Shown in pieces: positions 1 to 5,962 of a DNA stretch of 9,111 bases (positions are counted from its first letter, which is position 1; every line of letters begins with the position of its first letter). This DNA is from Myxococcales bacterium (GTDB lineage: Bacteria; Myxococcota_A; UBA9160; JALSIO01): positions 1 through 9,111 of the forward strand of contig JALSIO010000766.1 in the NCBI GenBank assembly GCA_026989995.1, given 5' to 3'. Below the pieces are notes generated by a model that saw nothing but the letters and a program-made list of their open reading frames with translations, was not told where the DNA came from and ran no database searches. A program made the position numbers and the translations under genes.

Positions 1-1998
1 GACTTCTTCACCCGCCCGGACCCCACCACCGACACCGGACTGCGGATCTCCTTCCCGAGGGAGGGGATGCCGCGGAACTTCCAGGGCCGACCCATCGAGC
101 CCGAGGAGTGGAACCGGAACGACGGCTTCAGTCCGGGCTCGGCCATCCAGACCGTGATCCCGGGGCTCGACTTCGAGGGCAGCCGGATCCCGCCCATCTG
201 GGACATCGAGCGCTCCCTCGATGCCGACTCGCCCGTGGTGCTCCTCGACGCCGAGACCGGCGAGCGGGTGCCCTTCTTCGCCGAACTCGACGTCGATGCG
301 GAGCCGGGCCCCCGCCAGGCGCTCTTCGTGCGGCCCGCGGTGAACCTCCGGGATGGCCGGCGCTACGCGGTGGCCTTCCGCCGCCTGGTGGACGGGTCGG
401 GTCGGGAGATTCCGGCCCAGGCCGGCTTTCGGATCTACCGGGACCGCCTGCGAACCGCCCTCCCGGAGCTCGAGGCCCGCCGGCCCGCGATGGAGCGGCT
501 CTTCGCCGACCTCGAGCGGGCGGGCATCCGGCGGGACGAGCTCTTCCTCGCCTTCGACTTCACGGTCCTCAGCACCCGCAACCTCTCCGAGCGAATGCTG
601 AGGATGCGCGACGACGCCTTCGCGAAGCTCGGAGATCGGGCTCCGCGCTTCCGGGTCACCCGCGTGGAGGAGCGGAGCCGGGATGGGATCCCGGTGCGGC
701 GGATCGATGGAACCTTCGAGGTGCCCCTGTACCTCACCGAACACGGCCAGACCGAGGTCACCCGCCTCACCCGTGGCCCCGACGGACTCCCGGTGCAGGC
801 GACCATCGATCCCTGCGCGGGCGGCGACGCGGACTGCGGGTTGTCGCCGCAGCCGGAGTTCTTCACCGCAGACTTCCGCTGCACCGTTCCGGGCACGGCC
901 ACCCCGGAGCACCCCGCACGGCCCGCGCTCTACGGACACGGGCTGCTCGGATCCCAGGACGAGGTGGGCGCGAGCCACGTCGAGACCTTCGCCGTGCGCC
1001 ACAACTTCATCTTCTGCGGCACCCGCTGGATCGGCATGGGCGAGGAGGACCAGCTCACGGCTGCCCGCATCCTGGCGGACATGAGCGGCTTCCCGAGCCT
1101 CGCCGATCGCCTGCACCAGGCCATCCTGAACTTCCTCTTCCTCGGGCGCCTGATGATCCATCCCGAGGGCCTCCGCACGGACCCCGCCTTCGGGGACATC
1201 TTCGCCTGCACCTGGCCGCCGTCCCCGGGCGAGCCGCGCTGCCTCTTCTACGACGGAAACAGCCAGGGCGGCATCGCAGGGGGCGGTCTCGCCGCCTATG
1301 CCCAGGACTTCGATCGGGTGGTGCTCGGGGTGACCGGCATGAACTACAGCACCCTGCTCCGCCGGAGCGTCGACTTCGACGTCTTCCGGCTCTTCCTGGG
1401 CTACACCGATCCCCTCGACATCAACCTCGCCATCTCCCTGGCCCAGATGCTCTGGGATCGCACCGAGACCAACGGCCAGGCCAACCACCTCACCCGCGAC
1501 CCCTACCCGGGGACCCCCCCGAAGCGGGTGCTGATCCACGTGGCGTGGGGCGATCTCCAGGTCGCCCAGATCACCGCCGAGAATCTGGCGCGCACCATCG
1601 GGGCCTCGGTCCGCTGGCCTGCCTTCGACCCCGGCCGCTTCGTCGGCGAGCAGAGCCCCGCCTCGCCGGGCACGCTCCTCGTCGAGCCCCGCCCGTGGCG
1701 CGACCGCAGCCCCTACTTCGCGATCCCGCGGCTCGACGCCCGGGACGGACGGCCGGTGGATGCCTCGGTGCTCGTGGTGTGGGACAGCGGCAACCTCGAA
1801 CCGCCCCCGGGCAACCGGCCGCCGCCGCGCACGATGAATCCCGAGCTGCAACCCTGCCCGCTCTTCTACGGCTCCGATCCGCACGAGTGTCCGCGCCGCG
1901 CACCGCAATCCCTCGAGCAGAAGTCCCGCTTCCTCGCTCCCAACGGCGCCTTCGTGGACACCTGCGGCGACGGCTCCTGCGTGGCGCGCTTCCACTAG
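1..1998 (+). CDS. Large alpha/beta-hydrolase-like protein, probably exported (5' end missing)
   Basis: The reading frame is open from the first base (it begins DFFTRPDP) and ends at TAG 1996-1998, so 665 C-terminal residues are visible and the true start lies upstream. An ATG at 67 is internal to the conserved-looking stretch and is not a credible start. Numbering from the first visible codon, a YGHGLLGS segment at about 311-318 looks like an oxyanion-hole loop. DGNSQGG at about 418-424 is a GxSxG nucleophile elbow with Ser421 as the likely nucleophile. A WGDLQVA segment near 516-522 could supply the acid Asp518, and the His in SDPHECP near 629 is a candidate base. There are ten cysteines, including C-G-D-G-S-C close to the C-terminus, which fits disulfides in an extracytoplasmic protein; the signal peptide would be off the window. 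The substrate is unknown. Esterase or lipase activity is inferred from the motif only, and a non-catalytic hydrolase fold cannot be excluded. Confidence 0.75.
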   Translation, partial: DFFTRPDPTTDTGLRISFPREGMPRNFQGRPIEPEEWNRNDGFSPGSAIQTVIPGLDFEGSRIPPIWDIERSLDADSPVVLLDAETGERVPFFAELDVDAEPGPRQALFVRPAVNLRDGRRYAVAFRRLVDGSGREIPAQAGFRIYRDRLRTALPELEARRPAMERLFADLERAGIRRDELFLAFDFTVLSTRNLSERMLRMRDDAFAKLGDRAPRFRVTRVEERSRDGIPVRRIDGTFEVPLYLTEHGQTEVTRLTRGPDGLPVQATIDPCAGGDADCGLSPQPEFFTADFRCTVPGTATPEHPARPALYGHGLLGSQDEVGASHVETFAVRHNFIFCGTRWIGMGEEDQLTAARILADMSGFPSLADRLHQAILNFLFLGRLMIHPEGLRTDPAFGDIFACTWPPSPGEPRCLFYDGNSQGGIAGGGLAAYAQDFDRVVLGVTGMNYSTLLRRSVDFDVFRLFLGYTDPLDINLAISLAQMLWDRTETNGQANHLTRDPYPGTPPKRVLIHVAWGDLQVAQITAENLARTIGASVRWPAFDPGRFVGEQSPASPGTLLVEPRPWRDRSPYFAIPRLDARDGRPVDASVLVVWDSGNLEPPPGNRPPPRTMNPELQPCPLFYGSDPHECPRRAPQSLEQKSRFLAPNGAFVDTCGDGSCVARFH

Positions 1999-2426
1999 CG
2001 GGCGGACCGCTTCGCCGCGGACCCCGGCCGGTCGCACGCGGCTGCGCGTGGCGTCGAAGGGATCTTCGGCGCCTCGGCGGGCCCGTGGCGCGGGGGCAGC
2101 CCGCCGCCCCGGATGCACCCGCTCCGCCTGCGGTCCGCCGGCGACCTGCCGTGCGGACGCCAGTTGCTGCCCTTCGTCCGCGGGCGGGGCGCGATCCGCC
2201 TGCACGGGTCCCGCCGGTGCTCCGCACGAGTTCCGCGTGCATCCTGCAACGCGGCTGCGGAGGGGCATTCGGAGCGAAACGCAGGTCCACCCCGTCCGGC
2301 GGAAGCTCCCGTGCAGGAGTCGTGCAGATCCGGAGCACCCCGGTCGCAGCCGGCGAGCAGCAGGCTCCGCAGCTCCGCGCGTCGCCGGGCCATTTCACAC
2401 AACCCCTCGAAATCCGTCCGTTTTTC
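1999..2426. other. Intergenic region without a convincing gene
   Basis: This stretch lies between the hydrolase stop and the flagellin promoter. It is extremely G+C-rich. The open frames crossing it on both strands translate to Arg/Pro/Ala/Gly-rich low-complexity sequence with no recognisable motif. A short perfect inverted repeat (CACGCG, loop GCTG, CGCGTG) at 2035-2050, about 37 nt after the hydrolase stop, might help end that transcript, but it has no T-tract. The last ~30 bases before the promoter (around 2393-2426) are less G+C-rich and include a run of five T's. Any activator (enhancer) sites for the sigma-54 promoter would be expected here, but I cannot identify one. Confidence 0.5.
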
Positions 2427-2442
2427 TGGCCCGTGGCTTGCA
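2427..2442 (+). promoter_or_regulatory. Sigma-54 (RpoN) -24/-12 promoter for flagellin
   Basis: The sequence TGGCCCGTGGCTTGCA matches the sigma-54 consensus TGGCACG-N4-TTGCW at all but one specified position (A to C in the -24 box). The invariant GG (2428-2429) and GC (2440-2441) have the required 10-bp spacing. The predicted transcription start is near 2453, giving a leader of about 126 nt before the flagellin ATG. Sigma-54 promoters are known to drive late flagellar and flagellin genes in many proteobacteria, with an activator of the FlrC/FleR/FlbD type. The start site and activator dependence are inferred. Confidence 0.82.
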
Positions 2443-2536
2443 CCGGAGGCGGGCACGGGCGGCTTCGGGCGCCTGCGCGCACCGGGGCCGCGCCGGCGGG
2501 GCGGGCCAGCCGACGAAGCCCCTCCCCGCCAGCCAC

Positions 2537-2556
2537 GCGCCCGGCCAGCCGGGCGC
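2537..2556 (+). promoter_or_regulatory. Hairpin just upstream of the flagellin ribosome binding site
   Basis: A perfect 8-bp inverted repeat, GCGCCCGG and CCGGGCGC, is separated by a CCAG tetraloop. It ends 7 nt before the purine-rich Shine-Dalgarno tract. All eight pairs are G-C, so it should be very stable. It could protect the 5' end, hold the ribosome site open, or present a binding site. No role is demonstrated. Confidence 0.45.
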
Positions 2557-2563
2557 AACACTC

Positions 2564-2572
2564 AGGGAGGGG
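2564..2572 (+). promoter_or_regulatory. Ribosome binding site for flagellin
   Basis: AGGGAGGGG lies 6 nt before ATG 2579. It decides the start, because the same frame is open far upstream (to at least 2048) but only ATG 2579 has this signal and gives the canonical flagellin N-terminus MGLRVNTNVAS. The CAGGGAGG core also contains a GGA that could overlap a CsrA-type site. Confidence 0.8.
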
Positions 2573-2578
2573 TGTGTC

Positions 2579-3406
2579 ATGGGCCTTCGGGTCAATACCA
2601 ACGTCGCGTCCATCAACGCGCAGAGAAACCTGCTCAACACCACGAATCGCCTCGGGCGGTCGCTGGAACGGCTCTCGTCCGGCCTGCGCATCACCCGGGC
2701 GTCGGACGACGCGGCCGGGCTGGCCATCTCGGAGAAGTTCCGGGCCCAGATCCGGAGCCTCGGCCAGGCCCAGCGCAACGCCAACGACGGCATCTCGCTG
2801 CTCCAGGTCGCCGAAGCGGCGCTGAACGAGACCAGCGGCATCCTGATCCGGATGCGCGAGCTCGCGATCCAGTCGGCCAACGGGACGCTGGGATCCACCG
2901 AGCGGCAGGCGCTGGACGACGAGTTCCAGGACCTCCGCAACGAGATCGACCGGATCGCCAACACGACCGAGTTCAACGGGATCCAGGTGCTGAACGATGC
3001 CACCACCAGCGCCGTCTTCCAGGTGGGCGTGGACAACACCACGAACGACCGGATCGTGGTCTCGGGCGTGGACGCCCGGGCGTCGGCGATCGGCGTGGCC
3101 ACCGGAACCGCCATCAGCACCATGAGCGGCGCCCGCAGCGCGCTGGCCGTCCTCGACAGCGCGGTCAGCACCGTGGCCTCACTTCGGGCGCAGTTCGGGA
3201 CCGCGCAGAACCGGCTCGAGTCGACGGTCCGGAGCATCGTCGTCGCCATCGAGAACACGTCCGCGGCGGAGTCGCGGATCCGGGACGTCGACGTGGCCTC
3301 GGAGACCGCCGAGCTCACCCGGAACCAGGTCCTCCAGCAGGCGGGTGTGGCCGTCCTCGCCCAGGCGAACCTCTCGTCCCAGCTCGCCCTGCAGCTGCTG
3401 CAGTAG
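2579..3406 (+). CDS. fliC: Flagellin (filament subunit), compact 275-residue form
   Basis: Flagellin is exported by the flagellar type III apparatus and polymerises into the filament. The N-terminal D0/D1 domain (about residues 1-140) shows RVNTNVASINAQRNL, LERLSSGLRI, DDAAGLAIS, NDGISLLQVAEAALNE and TEFNGIQVL. The C-terminal D1/D0 (about 185-275) shows AQFGTAQNRLEST, ESRIRDVDVASE and a terminal ANLSSQLALQLLQ. Only about 45 residues lie between these halves, so the variable D2/D3 outer domains are essentially absent. The RMRELAIQ segment (91-98) corresponds to the conserved D1 helix that TLR5 recognises in Salmonella FliC. The start at ATG 2579 is fixed by the ribosome site and the conserved N-terminus. 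The gene has its own sigma-54 promoter, and no other flagellar gene is visible on either side. Confidence 0.96.
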   Translation: MGLRVNTNVASINAQRNLLNTTNRLGRSLERLSSGLRITRASDDAAGLAISEKFRAQIRSLGQAQRNANDGISLLQVAEAALNETSGILIRMRELAIQSANGTLGSTERQALDDEFQDLRNEIDRIANTTEFNGIQVLNDATTSAVFQVGVDNTTNDRIVVSGVDARASAIGVATGTAISTMSGARSALAVLDSAVSTVASLRAQFGTAQNRLESTVRSIVVAIENTSAAESRIRDVDVASETAELTRNQVLQQAGVAVLAQANLSSQLALQLLQ

Positions 3407-3444
3407 GCGCAGCGCGGGGAAGCGGCGATCCCCTCCCAGGGAGC

Positions 3445-3477
3445 GCCCCCGGAGCGGCTGCCGCCCGCTCCGGGGGC
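3445..3477. terminator. Perfect GC hairpin between convergent genes
   Basis: GCCCCCGGAGCGG (3445-3457) and CCGCTCCGGGGGC (3465-3477) form a perfect 13-bp stem with a 7-nt loop. It lies 38 nt after the flagellin stop and 15 nt past the stop of the convergent minus-strand gene. The symmetric position suggests it serves both transcripts as a terminator or mRNA 3'-end stabiliser. Neither strand has a T-tract after the stem, so classical intrinsic termination is uncertain. Confidence 0.65.
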
Positions 3478-3492
3478 CGCGACCGGGGAGGT

Positions 3493-4407
3493 CTAGCTGG
3501 GACGTGGCTCCGCGCCGCGCCGCAGCTCGAGGGTCGCCACGATCGGAAGGTGATCGGAGGCCCGCCGCGCGGCGGCGGTCTGGTGCGCGGAGAGCTCGAG
3601 CACCCGGGCCCCCTCGGCGTAGATGCGGTCGAGCGCGAGCACCGGGGCCGCGGCCGGGAAGGAGGCGGGCCAGGCCAGGTTGTGGTGCTCGGAGAACCGG
3701 GATTCGAGCGCACGCGTTCCCTTGCACCGGCGCCAGGCGTTCATGTCGCCGAGCAGGATCACCGCCCCGCTCGAGAGGTTCGGATGGCCGAGGAGGTATT
3801 CCACCTGGCGCTGGCGGATCCGGTCCACGAGGGAGAGGTGGGTCGAGACCACCGAGATCGACGCAGCCGCTCCGCCGAAGGCGACGGCGAGCGCCGATCG
3901 CCGCTCGAGCCGGGAACCGGGAAGCGCCAAGGTGGACACGGTGCGGATCGGCCAGCGGGACAGGACGGCGTTGCCGAGCTCGCCGCGCCGGTGCACCCGG
4001 GTCGCGACGAAGGCCACGTGGAGCCGCAGGTGCTCGGCGAGCCGGGCGATCGGGTCGTCGTCGCCGTCGAAGGGGCGGAGCACCTCCTGCAGCGCGATCA
4101 CGTCGGCGTCGAGCTCGGAGAGCACGAAGCCGGCGCGGGCCGGGTCGGGCACGGGGCGGGCCGCGAGGCCCGTCCACCGGTGGACGTTGTAGGTGGCCAC
4201 CCGAAAGCGGCGCAGCGACGAGGGCGGGGGGTGGGGCGAGGAGGGAGCGCGCACGAGCCCCACGTAGGGCGCGGACTCGCCGAGCACCTCGCGGCGACGG
4301 CGCTCGGCCTCCGCAGCCCGCCGACGGAGCCGTCCCCCCCGGGCCCGTTCCACCGCGCGCCGCGAGGACGATCGGATCCGGTCTCCGAGCTTCTCCCGGG
4401 ACGCCAC
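3493..4407 (-). CDS. Endonuclease/exonuclease/phosphatase (EEP) family protein
   Basis: The EEP fold includes DNase I, exonuclease III, sphingomyelinases and inositol phosphatases: metal-dependent phosphodiesterases or phosphatases. All expected motifs appear in order (numbering for 304 aa): ATYNVHRW with Asn74, ALQEV with metal-binding Glu108, GNAVLSRWP at about 147-153, VVSTHLS with His190, LLGDMNAW with Asp221 and Asn223, LDRIY with Asp260, and a final SDHLPIVATL with Asp285/His286. The catalytic set looks complete. The first 60 or so residues before the fold are Arg-rich with no evident signal peptide or membrane segment. I prefer GTG 4407 over GTG 4443 because GGGAGGGAGG lies immediately upstream. 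The gene converges on flagellin and is divergent from the aminotransferase operon, so it forms its own unit. The THLS motif and short length resemble the EEP proteins that act on phospholipid or small phosphoester substrates, but the substrate cannot be named. Confidence 0.88.
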   Translation of the reverse strand: MASREKLGDRIRSSSRRAVERARGGRLRRRAAEAERRRREVLGESAPYVGLVRAPSSPHPPPSSLRRFRVATYNVHRWTGLAARPVPDPARAGFVLSELDADVIALQEVLRPFDGDDDPIARLAEHLRLHVAFVATRVHRRGELGNAVLSRWPIRTVSTLALPGSRLERRSALAVAFGGAAASISVVSTHLSLVDRIRQRQVEYLLGHPNLSSGAVILLGDMNAWRRCKGTRALESRFSEHHNLAWPASFPAAAPVLALDRIYAEGARVLELSAHQTAAARRASDHLPIVATLELRRGAEPRPS

Positions 4408-4410
4408 CTG

Positions 4411-4420
4411 CCTCCCTCCC
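4411..4420 (-). promoter_or_regulatory. Ribosome binding site for the EEP gene
   Basis: Read on the minus strand this is GGGAGGGAGG, followed by CAG and GTG 4407. Two overlapping Shine-Dalgarno registers give spacings of about 3 and 7 nt. This supports 4407 as the start rather than the in-frame GTG at 4443, which would add 12 residues and has no comparable signal. Confidence 0.65.
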
Positions 4421-4568
4421 CCCGGGCGCGGAGGATAACCCACGCCCCTCGCGGACTGGGGCCTTCACCCGGCAGCTCGGCCGGGGTTGCCCCGCTTCCG
4501 GGGGGGCGGCGCTGGAGGCCACCCCACCCGTCTCCCGGCACCCGCAAGCCGGTCTGCCCCGCGGCCGA

Positions 4569-4574
4569 TAGGCT
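4569..4574 (+). promoter_or_regulatory. Possible -10 element for a leaderless operon transcript
   Basis: TAGGCT fits the TANNNT pattern of -10 boxes and ends 8 nt before ATG 4583. That would place transcription initiation at or next to the start codon. The ATG lacks a clear Shine-Dalgarno sequence, which would fit leaderless translation. There is no matching -35 box, and a six-base match like this can occur by chance. Confidence 0.25.
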
Positions 4575-4582
4575 CTGGCGTC

Positions 4583-5962
4583 ATGGCGCGCCGGCCGCGG
4601 AACCCGCTCAAGCCGCTCCTCGACTGCCCCCGCGTGTCCGAGGCCGCCGAGGTCCTCGTCGCCGCGGTGCAGGACGAATGCCGGGAGCGCGTGCTCAGCC
4701 CCGAGGCGTACGCCCGGGCGGTCGCCGAGCTCGGGCGCCACCGGGGTCGGCCCCTCTTCCTGCCGCTCCTCGCCTCCGGTGCCGGTCGCGGCGCGCGGGT
4801 TCGCCTCGCCGACGGGCGCACGGTCCTCGACTTCATCGGGGGAATCGGGGTCTACGGCTTCGGGCACGCCGACCGCGACCTGCTTCGGGCGGCGGTGGTG
4901 GCCGCCGCCCGCGACACCGCGTTCCAGGGCCATCTCCTGCCCGGGCCGGAGTACCACCACCTGACGCGGCTCCTCCGCCGCTTCGCGGGCCGCCGCCTCC
5001 GCCACGTCTGGCTTTCGGTCTCCGGGGCGATGGCCAACGAAAACGCCCTCAAGATCATCTTCCAGAAGCACCACCCGGCCGACCGCATCGTCGCCTTCGA
5101 GGGCGCCTTCGCCGGGCGCACGACCACGCTCGCCGAGATCACGGACAAGCCCGGTTTTCGGGAGGGGCTGCCGCTCCGCGGGAACGTCCTCTACGTCCCC
5201 TTCGAAGACCCGTCGGATCCGGACTCGACCGCCCGCAGCCTCGCCGCGCTCGACGCGCACCTCGCCCGCTACCCCGGACGCATCGCCGCCATGCTCTTCG
5301 AGATCGTGCAGGGCGAGGGCGGGGTGCGCGTGGGCGGCCGGGAGTTCCTGGCCGCGCTCATGGCGCGATGCCGCGAGGCGGGAGTGGCGGTCTTCGTGGA
5401 CGAGGTGCAGACCTTCGGGCGCACCCCGGAGCTCTTCGCCTTCCGGACCCTGGGCCTCGAGGAGTACGTGGACGTGGTCACGGTCGGGAAGATGCTGCAG
5501 GGAAGCGCCGTCCTCTTCCGCGCCGCCTACAACCCGCGGCCGGGGCTCGTGGCGGGAACCTTTGCGGGAGCCACCGCCGGCATGGCCGTGGGCGCCCGGA
5601 TCCTCGAAAAGCTCGAGGAGGAGGGCTACCTCGGTCCCGAGGGGCGCATCGCGGTCCTCGAGCGGCGTGTGGCCCGCCGCTTCGAGGCACTCGAGCGCCG
5701 CATGCCCGGTGCGGTTCGCGAGCGCAGCGGCATCGGCACCATGCACGCCTTCACCCCGTGGGACGGCGAACCCGAGACCACCCGCGCGGTGATCCGCGCC
5801 GCCCTCGAGGAGGGCCTGCTCGTCTTCGGAGCCGGCTCGCGACCCCTGCGGATCCGGATGCTGCTGCCCGTGAACGTCACCGACGAAGAGCTCGAGGCGG
5901 GCTTCACCATCCTCGAGAAAGCGCTCGCGCGGGTGGCCGAGTCGAGGGGTCTCGCGTGCTGA
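4583..5962 (+). CDS. Class III PLP-dependent aminotransferase, candidate for the AstC (succinylornithine transaminase) step
   Basis: Class III enzymes (ornithine, acetyl- or succinylornithine, lysine and GABA aminotransferases) move an omega-amino group to 2-oxoglutarate. The 459-residue product shows LADGRTVLDFIGGIGVYGFGH (71-95), the cofactor-phosphate loop SGAMANENALK (147-157), the QGEGG segment (243-247), VDEVQTFGR with PLP-contacting Asp273, and VTVGKMLQG with Lys303 as the Schiff-base lysine. GTFAGAT (325-331) is the usual conserved Thr region. It is about 50 residues longer than classical AstC (about 406), with the extra length mainly before residue 70. ATG 4583 is preferred: upstream in-frame codons, back to a TTG at 4487, encode low-complexity sequence. 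No strong ribosome site is seen. Co-transcription with astA and astD argues for the succinylornithine step, but a lysine or ornithine aminotransferase is not excluded. Confidence 0.85.
   Translation: MARRPRNPLKPLLDCPRVSEAAEVLVAAVQDECRERVLSPEAYARAVAELGRHRGRPLFLPLLASGAGRGARVRLADGRTVLDFIGGIGVYGFGHADRDLLRAAVVAAARDTAFQGHLLPGPEYHHLTRLLRRFAGRRLRHVWLSVSGAMANENALKIIFQKHHPADRIVAFEGAFAGRTTTLAEITDKPGFREGLPLRGNVLYVPFEDPSDPDSTARSLAALDAHLARYPGRIAAMLFEIVQGEGGVRVGGREFLAALMARCREAGVAVFVDEVQTFGRTPELFAFRTLGLEEYVDVVTVGKMLQGSAVLFRAAYNPRPGLVAGTFAGATAGMAVGARILEKLEEEGYLGPEGRIAVLERRVARRFEALERRMPGAVRERSGIGTMHAFTPWDGEPETTRAVIRAALEEGLLVFGAGSRPLRIRMLLPVNVTDEELEAGFTILEKALARVAESRGLAC
5944..5949 (+). promoter_or_regulatory. 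Ribosome binding site for astA
   Basis: GAGGGG lies within the last codons of the aminotransferase gene, 6 nt before GTG 5956. It supports that GTG as the astA start, because the astA frame is also open upstream and gives no other start in this position. Confidence 0.65.

Larger units (their letters stand above)
2453..2578 (+). promoter_or_regulatory. Predicted structured 5' leader of the flagellin mRNA
   Basis: This is the segment between the predicted sigma-54 transcription start and the flagellin ATG. It is G+C-rich and holds at least two possible helices. One pairs GGCGGGG (2495-2501) with CCCCGCC (2524-2530). The other is the compact hairpin at 2537-2556. A leader of this length with structure next to the ribosome binding site could allow post-transcriptional control of flagellin synthesis, as known for FlbT or CsrA/FliW systems in other bacteria. 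Which of these, if any, acts here is not shown. Confidence 0.4.
4408..4582. promoter_or_regulatory. Divergent intergenic region between the EEP gene and the ast-type operon
   Basis: About 175 bp separate the two divergent starts, so promoters for both units should lie here. It is G+C-rich with a run of seven G's at about 4500-4506. A small inverted repeat, CGGGG-TTG-CCCCG, spans 4482-4494. I see no convincing -35/-10 pair, sigma-54 site or ARG-box-like operator. The best candidate -10 toward the operon is TAGGCT at 4569-4574, only 8 nt before the ATG. Confidence 0.35.

Noticed and set aside
2101..2230. Imperfect direct repetition of TCCGCCTGC...CCGCCGG in the gap before flagellin
   Set aside because: The matches are short and interrupted. 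They fit the local G+C bias and do not form a regular repeat array.
1995..2561. Minus-strand open frame in the gap before flagellin
   Set aside because: It covers the sigma-54 promoter and leader, has no recognisable motif, and its composition is typical of a random open frame in G+C-rich DNA.
108..2825. Plus-strand frame of about 905 codons overlapping the hydrolase and flagellin
   Set aside because: It is out of frame with both motif-bearing proteins and has biased Arg/Pro/Ala composition. It is a shadow frame.
4482..4494. CGGGG-TTG-CCCCG inverted repeat as an operator for the arginine operon
   Set aside because: A 5-bp GC repeat is expected by chance at this base composition, and it does not resemble an ArgR box.
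3179..5746. Minus-strand open frame of about 855 codons
   Set aside because: It overlaps flagellin, the EEP gene (other frame) and the aminotransferase. Its translation is Arg/Gly/Ala/Glu low-complexity sequence with no motif, so it is an antisense shadow.
2113..5955. Long open frame running from the flagellin upstream region into astA
   Set aside because: Only the part from GTG 5956 carries AstA family motifs. The upstream part is Arg/Pro/Gly-rich sequence read through flagellin, the EEP gene and the aminotransferase in wrong frames, as expected for high G+C DNA.
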